The position numbers and the translations under genes are program-made. Positions 1-8,266 of a DNA stretch of 17,398 nt are shown here, in pieces. The first letter of the stretch is position 1, and every line of letters starts with the position of its first letter. Location of the stretch: NCBI GenBank assembly GCA_023488565.1, contig JAMDDZ010000084.1:9401-26798 (forward strand), read 5' to 3'. Source of the stretch: Bacillota bacterium (GTDB lineage Bacteria > Bacillota > Sulfobacillia > Sulfobacillales > Sulfobacillaceae). The notes beneath the pieces were generated by a model that worked only from the letters and a program-made list of their open reading frames with translations, was not told where the DNA came from and made no database searches.

Positions 1-636
1 CGAATCAAACACCGCTTGGATCGCCATGGTTAGTTGTTCTTTAGGATTAATAGGAAAGTCGCGCCCGGTGGTGGCTTTCACTAGCCCGAGATAGCGTTCC
101 ACCAGAGATTCCAAATGTTCTGGAGTCAGATCGGGATCTTGTGTTACCCCTGCCTCAGATTTCAGCTCTGACAAAACTTGCTCGAAACGATGATGTTCCA
201 TGTGCATAACCACATTGCCGAACATTTGAATGAAGCGGCGATAACTATCAAAGGCAAAACGGCGGTTGTCCGTCAATTTGGCCAAACCTTCCGTGGTCTC
301 GGGATTCAACCCCAAGTTGAGTACGGTATCCATCATCCCAGGCATTGAAATCGGGGCGCCGGAGCGTACAGATACCAGGAGGGGCTGTTCGATGTCACCA
401 AGGCGCTTTCCTAAACTTTGCTCCAGCATGGCCAGATGCTGCCATACTTGATCCATCATTCCTGGAGGATATTGGCCGGTTTCCTGATACTCGTTGCAGG
501 CTTGTGTCGTGATGGTAAACCCCGGAGGCACTGGCAGGCCAATGCGGCTCATTTCTGCCAAACCTGCACCTTTGCCGCCTAAGAGATTCTTCTGGTCTCC
601 TCGTCCTTCTTCAAACCGAAACACATACCGGATCAT
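1..636 (-). CDS. ppdK: Pyruvate, phosphate dikinase, N-terminal part (runs off the left edge)
   Basis: Pyruvate phosphate dikinase interconverts pyruvate, ATP and phosphate with phosphoenolpyruvate, AMP and pyrophosphate in the cytoplasm. Only the first 212 residues, of a family length near 880, are in the window. The translation, made by hand on the minus strand, opens MIRYVFRFEEG. It then shows the glycine-rich motif LLGGKGAGLAEM near residues 18-29, the segment GLPVPPGFTITTQACNEY, and the nucleotide-binding stretch SVRSGAPISMPGMMDTVLNL. All are typical of the PPDK ATP-grasp-like domain. The ATG at 636 is preceded by a perfect AGGAGG at 647-652 with 10 nt spacing. The gene starts 19 bp after yqfL, the gene for its predicted regulator, so enzyme and regulator are probably co-transcribed. 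The frame is open to the window edge, with no sign of damage. Confidence 0.95.
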   Translation of the reverse strand, partial: MIRYVFRFEEGRGDQKNLLGGKGAGLAEMSRIGLPVPPGFTITTQACNEYQETGQYPPGMMDQVWQHLAMLEQSLGKRLGDIEQPLLVSVRSGAPISMPGMMDTVLNLGLNPETTEGLAKLTDNRRFAFDSYRRFIQMFGNVVMHMEHHRFEQVLSELKSEAGVTQDPDLTPEHLESLVERYLGLVKATTGRDFPINPKEQLTMAIQAVFDS

Positions 637-655
637 GTCTCGAAATCCTCCTCGA

Positions 656-1462
656 TTAACGGCGTTTTAGCTCCAGTACCCGACTGGCGGTTTCCTCCAC
701 CGCATGATTACTGACATCAATCACGGGACACTTAAGTCGGTTAAATATATCCCAAGCGTAGTCGAGCTCAGCCATAATGCGTTCAATTGTGGCATATTGG
801 GCAGAAGATCCCAGTCCTAACGATTTCAGACGCTGACGTCGAATGCCCATCAAAAGTTCCGGATCGATAATAAGTCCGACCGCTTTATGGCGACCGGCTG
901 CAAACACCTCGGCAGGCACCGGAATTTCCGGAATCAACGGGACATTTGCCACCTTGAGCCGATGGTTAGCTAAATACAGACTCACCGGAGTTTTGCTGGT
1001 GCGCGACACCCCAAGCAACACCACATCCGCCTCTCGTATTCCCCGAGGATCCTTGCCATCGTCATACTTCACGGCAAAGTCTACCGCTTCGACGCGGTCA
1101 AAATAATCGCGATCCAATCTATGGCTTAATCCCGGTACCAGTTGAGGTGTGAACCCTAGCACCTGTTCCAATGTGTCTAGCACCGGGCCCATCACGTCCA
1201 CATGCGGTACTTGAAGCCTGGTAGCCACTTCATTCAAGTGTTGCCTCAATTCTGGGCGCACCAAAGTAAAAACGATCGCTGCTTGCTCGCGACTGGCGCG
1301 CTCCACAACCTGGTCCACTCCTTGACCATCCACCACATGGCCCACCCGCTCTATATGAATAGTGCCACGATCTTCAAACTGAATCGCAGCCCCGTGAACA
1401 ACACGCTCAGCAGTTTCACCCAGCGAATCTGAGACAATATAGACCCGTGCTTCTTGCTTCAA
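656..1462 (-). CDS. yqfL: PPDK regulatory protein (bifunctional kinase / Pi-dependent phosphorylase, DUF299 family)
   Basis: 268 residues, the usual size for the pyruvate phosphate dikinase (or PEP synthase) regulatory protein family. Known members inactivate the dikinase by ADP-dependent phosphorylation of a threonine next to the catalytic histidine, and reverse this by phosphorolysis. Supporting sequence: the N-terminal YIVSDSLGETAERVV (residues 8-22) characteristic of the family, and the P-loop-like GVSRTSKTP at 151-159 followed by SLYLANHRLKVANVPLIPE. The start is TTG, three bases after the glyS stop codon, with a GGTGG-type site inside the glyS end; the family N-terminus leaves no better choice. 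ppdK follows directly, which favours PPDK rather than PEP synthase as the target. The equivalent Bacillus gene also follows glyS. Confidence 0.93.
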   Translation of the reverse strand: MKQEARVYIVSDSLGETAERVVHGAAIQFEDRGTIHIERVGHVVDGQGVDQVVERASREQAAIVFTLVRPELRQHLNEVATRLQVPHVDVMGPVLDTLEQVLGFTPQLVPGLSHRLDRDYFDRVEAVDFAVKYDDGKDPRGIREADVVLLGVSRTSKTPVSLYLANHRLKVANVPLIPEIPVPAEVFAAGRHKAVGLIIDPELLMGIRRQRLKSLGLGSSAQYATIERIMAELDYAWDIFNRLKCPVIDVSNHAVEETASRVLELKRR

Positions 1463-1465
1463 CAG

Positions 1466-3514
1466 CTATTCCACCACACTTAAGTCAAAGTATTGACCGA
1501 GCCTTTGATTTGCCCTGCGCAACAGGGATAAACGCCTTTGTTTCACCACTGCATCAGGATCCATGACCAGCACTTGATCAAACACGGCGTGAATGGCAAC
1601 TGCCACTTTCTTAGCCGCGTCCCACCAGGCTTCAAGCGGCAAACTTTCTGATTCCATACCCTTTATTGCCAACCAAAGATTGCGTTCTACAGGTTCTCCA
1701 AGATCCGCCAATTCCACCGGCACAGGCTCCCCCCCATCCCCCAGCAATACTCTGTGGGCACGCTTAAAGGCTTGTGCCACGGATACCCAGGATTCGTCCT
1801 GGGTTAATTCCATCATCCATCGGATCCGATCACGCAGGCGGTTCCACGGTTGGGGAGCCCGTAATGCCGCCTGGACTAACGATCCCGAAAATTCCGGCTG
1901 TAAGTAATTGGTTAGGCGTTGCACCACCAATTCGTACACGTCGTCAACCACGGTGTCTGAAATCTGATGCAAATGTGCCACCTCCCCGATCATTTCACGT
2001 ACCGTGCGATTTCGCAAGAGACTGGCATTCACTTCGCTAAACACCCGGCCCACTGCCAAGGCCGCCCGCCGCAGTGCAAAAGGGTCTTCCGACCCGCTAG
2101 GCTTCAGCCCGGCAGCATACGCTAAAACCAATGTATCGACACGATCCATCAATACCAACCATTGCCCAAGCCTGGTTTGTGGAATGTCATCTGTAGGCGA
2201 TTTAGGCTGATATTGTTCCCCTATGGCGTCGGCTATCAGCGGTGATTCCCCCTCTAAACGGGCATAAATCGCCCCCATCTCCCCCTCCAACTCAGGAAAT
2301 TCTTGGACCACATGCGTCAGCAAATCTGTCTTGTAGAGATCGATCACTTGATCTGCGACCGCCGCTTCGGCAGGGTCCAGGTCCCACCAACTCTGGGTTT
2401 CATGCCATAGTCGATGCATCCGTTCCAGTTTTTCGCCATAAGTTCCCATTTTGGCATGAAATATCACCTGTCTTAGTGCCGGCAGATGGGCGGACAGTGG
2501 CGCAGTACGATCCAGATTGAAAAAATACTGGGCATCGGCCAAACGGGCTCGCAACACTTTTTGATTGCCTCTCACAACCAAATCGAGATGGTCGCCGATG
2601 CCGTTGCGAACCCCGATAAACGCCGGAAGCAACATCCCCCGATTATCGTAAAGAGGAAAATATCGTTGGTGCACTTTCATCGAAGTCACCAGCACGGAAG
2701 CCGGTATCGAAAGATACGTCTCGTCAAACGATCCCAAAAACGGGGTAGGCCATTCCACTAAATTGGAGACCTCCGCCAACAATTCCGCGTCCCAGTCAAC
2801 ACGGCCGCCGATTTTTTTGGCCAGTTGCTGACCTTGTTCCATAATCTGCAGTTGACGTGTTTCAAAGGGCAAAATCACACGCCCTTCTTCCAAACACGAC
2901 CAATATTGATCGGGATCGTCATAGGACAAGGCTTCAGGGTGGTCCGTACGATTTCCATAGGTAATCGCCTGGCTGGATACCCCATCCAACGACAAGGGCG
3001 CCAATTCTCCACCAATCCACATCGCCAACCACCGAACCGGCCGGATAAAGCGATAGTCACTGAGTCCCCAGCGCATGCTGCGCGGCAAAGGCAAGGTCTG
3101 AAAGGCTTGCGAAAACACCTCGGGCAAAATGGCATCGGCTGATTGCACGGGTTCCGATACGGTCGCAGCCAGGTAGAGTTTGCCATTGTCTTCGATTCTG
3201 TGCAGTTTGTCCGGATCCAGAGCGACACGGCGGCAGAATCCCGCTAATGCCGGCGTCGGCCGTCCTTCGCTATCATACGCTACGCTGAGAAGTGGGCCTT
3301 TTACCACCGTTTGCTTGGTTGTCTGCCGCGCCAAAACCGTCCCCCATAAGACTAACCGTCGTGGCGTAGCGTTGGACGACAACGGTTCGTGATACAACCG
3401 GGACTCGACCAATCCGTGAGACACTCCTTGGGTCAAAGACCCCAGTATCGGCAGCACGTACTGGCTAGGCATCTCCTCTACCCCAATCTCCATGAAAAAA
3501 CGGACTGCACTCAT
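1466..3514 (-). CDS. glyS: Glycyl-tRNA synthetase beta subunit
   Basis: 682 residues, full length for the beta chain of the alpha2-beta2 bacterial glycyl-tRNA synthetase. It binds tRNA-Gly and is needed with GlyQ for aminoacylation. Visible family motifs are MEIGVEEMPSQYV at 8-20, MRWG at 147-150, FIRPVRW at 156-162, a conserved block from NGIGDHLD to LRARLADAQYF (304-331), HAKMGTYGEK at 353-362, the HD-like segment around 394-418 containing EFPELEGEMG, and GSEDPFALRR at 474-483. The C-terminal part is the DALR-like anticodon-binding region. The ATG overlaps the glyQ stop (ATGA), and GGAGGT lies 9 nt upstream inside glyQ, indicating coupled, near-equal synthesis of the two subunits. Nothing appears truncated. 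Confidence 0.97.
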   Translation of the reverse strand: MSAVRFFMEIGVEEMPSQYVLPILGSLTQGVSHGLVESRLYHEPLSSNATPRRLVLWGTVLARQTTKQTVVKGPLLSVAYDSEGRPTPALAGFCRRVALDPDKLHRIEDNGKLYLAATVSEPVQSADAILPEVFSQAFQTLPLPRSMRWGLSDYRFIRPVRWLAMWIGGELAPLSLDGVSSQAITYGNRTDHPEALSYDDPDQYWSCLEEGRVILPFETRQLQIMEQGQQLAKKIGGRVDWDAELLAEVSNLVEWPTPFLGSFDETYLSIPASVLVTSMKVHQRYFPLYDNRGMLLPAFIGVRNGIGDHLDLVVRGNQKVLRARLADAQYFFNLDRTAPLSAHLPALRQVIFHAKMGTYGEKLERMHRLWHETQSWWDLDPAEAAVADQVIDLYKTDLLTHVVQEFPELEGEMGAIYARLEGESPLIADAIGEQYQPKSPTDDIPQTRLGQWLVLMDRVDTLVLAYAAGLKPSGSEDPFALRRAALAVGRVFSEVNASLLRNRTVREMIGEVAHLHQISDTVVDDVYELVVQRLTNYLQPEFSGSLVQAALRAPQPWNRLRDRIRWMMELTQDESWVSVAQAFKRAHRVLLGDGGEPVPVELADLGEPVERNLWLAIKGMESESLPLEAWWDAAKKVAVAIHAVFDQVLVMDPDAVVKQRRLSLLRRANQRLGQYFDLSVVE

Positions 3515-4377
3515 GACGACGCTACCTCCGACGGCGATATTTGATCCAAATAGACTTCTGCAGCAAGATGCGCCAGTTTGCGTTGACGCCCGATGTAGGC
3601 TTGACGTTCAGTGACCGAAATCACGCCACGTGCGTCCAAGGTATTAAACACATGGGATGCTTTGACTAAAAATTCATAGCCAGGCCTTAGTACGCCTTGG
3701 CGCAACAAACGTCCGGCTTCGGATTCATATAGGTTAAACAGTTCAAACAACAGTTTGGGGTCCGCCAACTCAAAACTATAGGTGGCTTGTTCCCATTCGA
3801 CGCGTTGGAACAAGTCCCGGTACGATACGCCCGGTGCCCATTCAATCGACCAAATATCATCCAAATTGGCGAGGTAACTGGTGAGCCGCTCCAATCCATA
3901 GGTTAGCTCTGCCGAAACCGGACGGCACTCAAATCCCCCCATTTGCTGAAAGTAGGTAAACTGGCTGATCTCCATCCCATCGAGCCACACTTCCCACCCG
4001 AGTCCCCAAGCCCCGATGCTGGGGGCTTCCCAATTGTCTTCCACCAACCGGATGTCGTGTTCGCGGCGATGAATTCCTAGCGCTTCCAGACTTTTTAGAT
4101 AAAGTTCTACCACATCATCAGGTGCCGGTTTCAACAACACTTGAAATTGGTGGTGCTGGTATACTCGGTTAGGATTTTCACCATACCGCGCATCCACCGG
4201 ACGCCGGGAGGGCTGCACATAGCCGACTTTCCAAGGATTAGGTCCCAAGGCCCGAAAGAACGTCAACGGATTCATGGTGCCGGCACCCATTTCCAAATCA
4301 TAAGGTTCCGCTATTAATACGCCTGTCTGCTTCCAATATTCTTTTAGCGTCGATACAATATCCTGCAAGGTTGTCAT
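3511..4377 (-). CDS. glyQ: Glycyl-tRNA synthetase alpha subunit
   Basis: 288 residues. This is the catalytic class II synthetase chain that activates glycine and works with GlyS. Family signatures are GAGTMNPLTFFRALGPNPW at 31-49, the motif-2-like block starting YVQPSRRPVDARYGENPNRV (53-72) and continuing YQHHQFQVLLKP, WEAPSIGAWGLGWEVWLDGM at 116-135, and the motif 3 region AELTYGLERL at 156-165. The ATG at 4377 has AGGAGT about 9 nt upstream, and that site overlaps the recO stop codon. Only 13 bp separate recO from glyQ, so the T-box leader that controls glyQS in many Firmicutes has no room here. The genes probably depend on the long operon's transcription. Confidence 0.97.
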   Translation of the reverse strand: MTTLQDIVSTLKEYWKQTGVLIAEPYDLEMGAGTMNPLTFFRALGPNPWKVGYVQPSRRPVDARYGENPNRVYQHHQFQVLLKPAPDDVVELYLKSLEALGIHRREHDIRLVEDNWEAPSIGAWGLGWEVWLDGMEISQFTYFQQMGGFECRPVSAELTYGLERLTSYLANLDDIWSIEWAPGVSYRDLFQRVEWEQATYSFELADPKLLFELFNLYESEAGRLLRQGVLRPGYEFLVKASHVFNTLDARGVISVTERQAYIGRQRKLAHLAAEVYLDQISPSEVASS

Positions 4378-4390
4378 GAACGGGCCACTC

Positions 4391-5155
4391 CTATTCGCGA
4401 TCTGGCAAAGCCGCCAAACTTTCCAAAAACTCTAGGGACCTTGGTCTACGCCCTATTTGCGCCTCAACATATCGACTGAGGACTTCAAAAAGTTCGCGAT
4501 ACACACGGCCATGAGCTTCTACAGCCCCAATTCGGGAGGGGTCCAGCTGCATCCACTGGCGCCAGGTTTTCAAACTACCCAAAGAAATTTTAAAGGTTTC
4601 ATGCCCTAAATGACAATTGGAGCAAAGTGCTTGTCCTTGGTCAAGCAACAAGCCCACGGGACCTTGCTGCTCTGTAGGCTGTTCACAGAGGGCGCATACA
4701 TCCCACCCTGGTGAATATCCTGCCAGTTCTAGGCAACGCCACGCCACTGTCATCCCCACAGTGGCGGGTGATCTCCCCTGATTTAAGGCGTCTAATCCCA
4801 CCACGAGCCATTGAAAGGTTTGAAACGAGGCATCACGATCCGACCACAGGGCGTCCACCACATCTGCCAAGAACATGCCCCAACTGAGTGCATCCAAATC
4901 GTTGCGCATCTTACCGAACCCTTGCACTAGTTCTGCGCCTACCACCGTGGCCAAGGACGATCTGCCCTGATATAGTTGAAGCATGGTATAGGACAATGGA
5001 TATAATCCTGCCTGGAGCTTGCTTTTGGGCTTGCGTGCACCTTTGGCAATTGCCCCGGTTTTCCCATGCGTCTGCCCAAAAATCGTTAGGAGACTATCCG
5101 CTTCTCGGTAAGGTCTAGACTTCAGCACAATCGCCGCTTCTTGATATTGGGCCAC
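4391..5155 (-). CDS. recO: DNA repair protein RecO
   Basis: 254 residues, normal for RecO, which with RecR loads RecA on SSB-coated single-stranded DNA in RecF-pathway repair. The N-terminal OB-fold is recognisable from AIVLKSRPYREADSLLTIF and the following KGARKPKSKLQAGL, typical of the start of RecO. The zinc-binding module is complete: Cys154 and Cys157 (CALC), then Cys178 and Cys181 (CSNC). The start is GTG at 5155, immediately after the era stop (TAAGTG), with GGAGAA about 7 nt upstream inside era. The era-recO-glyQ order matches Bacillus. Confidence 0.95.
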   Translation of the reverse strand: MAQYQEAAIVLKSRPYREADSLLTIFGQTHGKTGAIAKGARKPKSKLQAGLYPLSYTMLQLYQGRSSLATVVGAELVQGFGKMRNDLDALSWGMFLADVVDALWSDRDASFQTFQWLVVGLDALNQGRSPATVGMTVAWRCLELAGYSPGWDVCALCEQPTEQQGPVGLLLDQGQALCSNCHLGHETFKISLGSLKTWRQWMQLDPSRIGAVEAHGRVYRELFEVLSRYVEAQIGRRPRSLEFLESLAALPDRE

Positions 5156-6049
5156 TTATGTCTTCTCCGGATCTTGATATCCAAGTCGCGATAGCCATTG
5201 GTCCTGACCTCGCCAATGGGGCCGGATTTTTACCCACAAATCCAAGAAGACCCGGCGGTCGTAATATGCCTCCAATTCCTTTCGCGATTCTTGTCCGATT
5301 TGTCTCAACATCTGCCCGTGTTGCCCAATGATAATGGCCTTCTGAGTTGCCCGTTCGACAAACAAAGTAGCGCGAATGTACATGACTTGCCGAGGCCGTT
5401 CAGCTTTTTCGTCTACCACCACCGCAAGAGAATGTGGGATTTCATCTTGGGTCAATTCCAAGACTTTTTCCCGAATAATTTCCCCAATGTAAAAGTCTTC
5501 GGTTTGATCGGTAACCATATCCGGTGGAAAATATGGATTTCCTTCGGGCAACCTGGCCATGGTTTGATCTAGGAGCGGTTGGATCCCTATTTCTTTAGTG
5601 GCGGATACGATAAATGTGCCACAATAGTCCATCAGTGCCAAATACGGGTCCTCCCGCCCGACAACATTAAGCACCAAGTCACTTTTGTTTCCAACCAGCC
5701 AGGTCGGAATTCCGGTTTTTTGACACATATCAGCCACCCACTGATCTTCTTCTCGTGGTGGTTTAGAAATGTCGACGATATGCCAAATAAGATCGACATC
5801 GCCAACCGCTCGTTTTGACGTTTTGACCATCCGGTGCCCCAACAGATTGTGAGCTTTGTGGACTCCGGGAGTATCCACCAGAATCAGCTGAGCATTCTCC
5901 CGGTGCAATATCCCCTGGATACGATTTCGCGTTGTCTGCGGCTTCGCTGCGGTAATCGCGATTTTACGGTCCAGTACCGCATTTAACAGTGTCGACTTAC
6001 CCACGTTGGGCCGGCCTACTAATGCCACAAACCCAGAATGATAGCTCAC
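5156..6049 (-). CDS. era: GTPase Era, 16S rRNA-binding ribosome assembly factor
   Basis: 297 residues, the expected length. Era binds the 3' end of 16S rRNA and acts late in 30S maturation at the membrane-cytoplasm interface. GTPase motifs: G1 GRPNVGKS at 12-19, G2 region KPQTTRNRI at 36-44, G3 DTPG at 59-62, G4 NKSD at 121-124, G5 SATK at 149-152. The C-terminal KH domain is present, with GQHG at 242-245 as its GxxG loop. The start is GTG at 6049, overlapping the cdd stop as GTGA, with GGAGG 7 nt upstream. It lies in the same transcript as ybeY and phoH, other genes linked to rRNA maturation. Confidence 0.97.
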   Translation of the reverse strand: MSYHSGFVALVGRPNVGKSTLLNAVLDRKIAITAAKPQTTRNRIQGILHRENAQLILVDTPGVHKAHNLLGHRMVKTSKRAVGDVDLIWHIVDISKPPREEDQWVADMCQKTGIPTWLVGNKSDLVLNVVGREDPYLALMDYCGTFIVSATKEIGIQPLLDQTMARLPEGNPYFPPDMVTDQTEDFYIGEIIREKVLELTQDEIPHSLAVVVDEKAERPRQVMYIRATLFVERATQKAIIIGQHGQMLRQIGQESRKELEAYYDRRVFLDLWVKIRPHWRGQDQWLSRLGYQDPEKT

Positions 6050-6438
6050 CTGGAAGCCTCCAAATCGAAACTTTGGGGCAAGAGTTCAAAAAGTGTGTAC
6101 TCCGCTGTTGTTGCCAAATCCGTAGCCGCGGCACAAATCACCGCCATGTCGCCAAATTCACTAAGTACTTGGCGGCACGCGCCGCACGGGGTAACCGGAC
6201 GGTTGCCCGCTACGATAGCTACGGCCAGAAACTTGCGGTGGCCCATGCCCACTGCAGTAGCCACCGCTGCCCGTTCCGCACACAAGCTGACGGGATAACT
6301 GGCATTTTCGACATTGCAACCGGTAATAATCGTGCCGTCATCGCACCATAGCGCTGCCCCCACCGCAAAGTGCGAATAAGGGCTATAAGACTGCTTTCGC
6401 GCCGTAAAAGCCGCTTCAATCAACGTTTGCCTATCCAT
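6046..6438 (-). CDS. cdd: Cytidine deaminase
   Basis: 130 residues, the size of the tetrameric, one-domain cytidine deaminases, which convert cytidine and deoxycytidine to uridine and deoxyuridine for pyrimidine salvage. The zinc site is intact: Cys53-Ala-Glu55 in the segment SLCAERAAV, and Cys85 with Cys88 in PCGACRQVL. The opening SYSPYSHFAVGAAL (17-30) and GCNVENASYP (40-49) are also diagnostic. The ATG at 6438 has TAAGGAG about 11 nt upstream. The 59 bp between the preceding CNNM/CBS gene and cdd is one of the larger gaps in the operon; I see neither a terminator nor a convincing promoter in it. Confidence 0.96.
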   Translation of the reverse strand: MDRQTLIEAAFTARKQSYSPYSHFAVGAALWCDDGTIITGCNVENASYPVSLCAERAAVATAVGMGHRKFLAVAIVAGNRPVTPCGACRQVLSEFGDMAVICAAATDLATTAEYTLFELLPQSFDLEASR

Positions 6439-6497
6439 CTTCGATTTAGCTCCTTACACATGCTTTAATGCCCATAGCTTTGCCAGGTCCGCTTTGA

Positions 6498-7766
6498 TTA
6501 TGACGGACTATCGTTAGATACCAAGCGCCGAATTAAGACCCGAGTCACACGCCGTCCGGTAACCTTGGTCACTGTAAACTCCAATCCATCTAACGTGACA
6601 ACTTCTGCTTCCACTGGCGCCCGACCTAACAAATGTAAAATGAGTCCGCCCACTGTATCAAAATCTTCATGTGGTAAATCCACATCAAACAATTCATTAA
6701 TTTCATCCAACGAGGCCAGGCCTTCGACATCAATGGTGTTTTCATCGATTCGGCGGATGGCGACCTCTTCAGTGTCGTACTCATCCTGAATCTCCCCCAC
6801 AATTTCCTCAAGCAAATCCTCGATAGTGACAATGCCCGCCGTCCCCCCGTATTCATCCAACACTACTGCAATGTGGCTGCGACGACGGCGAAAATCTGCG
6901 AGCAACTCGTCCACTTTCTTGGTTTCCGGAACATACTGGACGGGTCTCACCAAATCTTGAATCGGGGTCTCATGAGGACGTTCTTTGATATAGAGAAGTA
7001 TGTCCCTGGCGTAGATCACTCCAATGACATCGTCAATGGTGACGCGATAAACCGGCAACCGAGAATGCCCCCATTGAATGACCGCATCCCATGCCTCTGC
7101 CAGTGTCGCTGTGGCAGGCAATGCTTGAACATCAATTCGCGGCACCATCACTTCACGCACCACCGTGTCGCCTAAATCGAAAATGCCTTGAATCATCTCA
7201 CGTTCTTCAGCTTCTAACAATCCCTCTTCCTCGCCCACCTCAACCATGGTGCGTATTTCGTCTTCGGTAATAATCCTGCCGCCTTCGGCACGCCCGCCCA
7301 AGAGTCGAATGAATCCCACCCCGATCCAAGTCAGAACCCGCACAACAGGATAAAAAATTCGCGCAGACACTTCCAAAAAAGGCGCTAAACGCAATGCCAC
7401 CCGTTCGGGATTATGCGCAGCAAACGTCTTGGGGGTAATCTCCGCCACTAATAGGATGACCAGGGTCATGACAATCGTGGAAATGGTTATACCACTGCTG
7501 CCGAAATACGCAATAAACAGACCGGCGGCGACCGTCGACGCAACAATATTGGTTAAATTGTTTCCGACCAATACCGTGCTTAGCAACCGATTGGGCTCAC
7601 GAATCAGCCGCTCCAGCCAGGAAGCCTTGCTTACTCCTTCTTCCACCAACTGCCGAACCTTACCCCGGGATAACGCCATCATGGCAGTTTCGGCCATTGA
7701 ATATAATGCAGACATGCCCAGCATGACTACTAAAAAAACAATGGGACCCCACGGGATGTCCTTCAC
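6498..7766 (-). CDS. CNNM/CBS-domain membrane protein, CorC/HlyC (TlyC-like) family
   Basis: 422 residues with the three-part architecture of bacterial CNNM-type transporters, often annotated hemolysin or CorC-like and linked to Mg2+ (or Co2+) export. The membrane CNNM domain spans about residues 1-180, with hydrophobic segments near 7-22, 62-88 and 95-112 and the conserved SALYSMAETAMMALSRGK and AEITPK. A CBS pair follows at about 205-326 (VPRIDV, HSRLPVY, LDEYGGTAGIVTIEDLLEEI), then a CorC_HlyC C-terminal domain at about 340-416 (FDTVGGLI at 369-376). The start is GTG at 7766. AGGAGG lies about 14 nt upstream, a long spacing, but no in-frame start lies closer to it. The substrate cannot be read from sequence; Mg2+ homeostasis is the family-based guess. 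Confidence 0.9.
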   Translation of the reverse strand: MKDIPWGPIVFLVVMLGMSALYSMAETAMMALSRGKVRQLVEEGVSKASWLERLIREPNRLLSTVLVGNNLTNIVASTVAAGLFIAYFGSSGITISTIVMTLVILLVAEITPKTFAAHNPERVALRLAPFLEVSARIFYPVVRVLTWIGVGFIRLLGGRAEGGRIITEDEIRTMVEVGEEEGLLEAEEREMIQGIFDLGDTVVREVMVPRIDVQALPATATLAEAWDAVIQWGHSRLPVYRVTIDDVIGVIYARDILLYIKERPHETPIQDLVRPVQYVPETKKVDELLADFRRRRSHIAVVLDEYGGTAGIVTIEDLLEEIVGEIQDEYDTEEVAIRRIDENTIDVEGLASLDEINELFDVDLPHEDFDTVGGLILHLLGRAPVEAEVVTLDGLEFTVTKVTGRRVTRVLIRRLVSNDSPS

Positions 7767-7771
7767 CGGTT

Positions 7772-8266
7772 CTATTCGGGCCTCCTTTGCCTACCGCGCT
7801 GCGCTTTCGGGATCCACGCCACCAATCCCAATACTGCGATTAACACTAACAAAATCGCCACTGTTGCGCTAGGGGTATGATTCCATCGTACCATAAAGTC
7901 TTGCCCAATCCCGCCCAAACGAGGAACAAATACCCACGCCCCCAAGAACGCTGCGCCAATTGCTGCCAATAACACGGCTCCTGCCGCCACATCTTTTGCA
8001 GTTTGAGCTAAGGGATGCAGCACAGGACTCGCCAAATCCACCGTAGCCTCAATGGCGGTATTCACCATCTCGGCCACCATCACCACCATAATCGCCGTCA
8101 GCACAGCGATAAACTCTCGACGGGGCAATTCTAAAAGCCATCCCAAGGCCAGTACCAGCGTAGCTGAAAACAAATGCAAGCGCATATTGCGCTGAGTTTT
8201 TAGTGCGTAAACCAACCCTTGAAAGGCGTAAAGAAAGGACTCACGAAGATTTTTAGCGCGCTTCAC
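7772..8266 (-). CDS. dgkA: Diacylglycerol / undecaprenol kinase (DgkA family) with C-terminal extension
   Basis: 164 residues. Small integral-membrane lipid kinase; the Gram-positive members mostly phosphorylate undecaprenol to supply the cell-wall lipid carrier. The core motifs are intact: QRNMRLH at 25-31, AEMVNTAIEATVD at 65-77 (catalytic Glu66, Asn69, Glu73) and AKDVAAGAVLL at 90-100. Three core membrane segments lie near 32-48, 52-68 and 93-115. The protein is longer than the usual 115-130 residues: a fourth hydrophobic segment (about 135-152) and a basic tail (KAQRGRQRRPE) are added. No PAP2 phosphatase motif is seen in the extension. The GTG start at 8266 overlaps the end of ybeY by 14 nt, and only a weak GGGATTG site lies upstream, suggesting dependence on ybeY translation. 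Confidence 0.88.
   Translation of the reverse strand: MKRAKNLRESFLYAFQGLVYALKTQRNMRLHLFSATLVLALGWLLELPRREFIAVLTAIMVVMVAEMVNTAIEATVDLASPVLHPLAQTAKDVAAGAVLLAAIGAAFLGAWVFVPRLGGIGQDFMVRWNHTPSATVAILLVLIAVLGLVAWIPKAQRGRQRRPE

Noticed and set aside
2242..3228. Open frames on both strands within glyS (for example 2486-2761 and 2825-3142)
   Set aside because: They are shadows of a well-supported 682-residue glyS frame, with low-complexity or unrelated translations and no ribosome sites.
6439..6497. A promoter or terminator between the CNNM/CBS gene and cdd
   Set aside because: No paired -35/-10 elements of reasonable quality and no hairpin followed by a T-run could be found; only the cdd ribosome site is clear.
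7772..7934. A PAP2 phosphatase fusion on DgkA
   Set aside because: The extension is only about 50 residues and shows none of the PAP2 phosphatase motifs.
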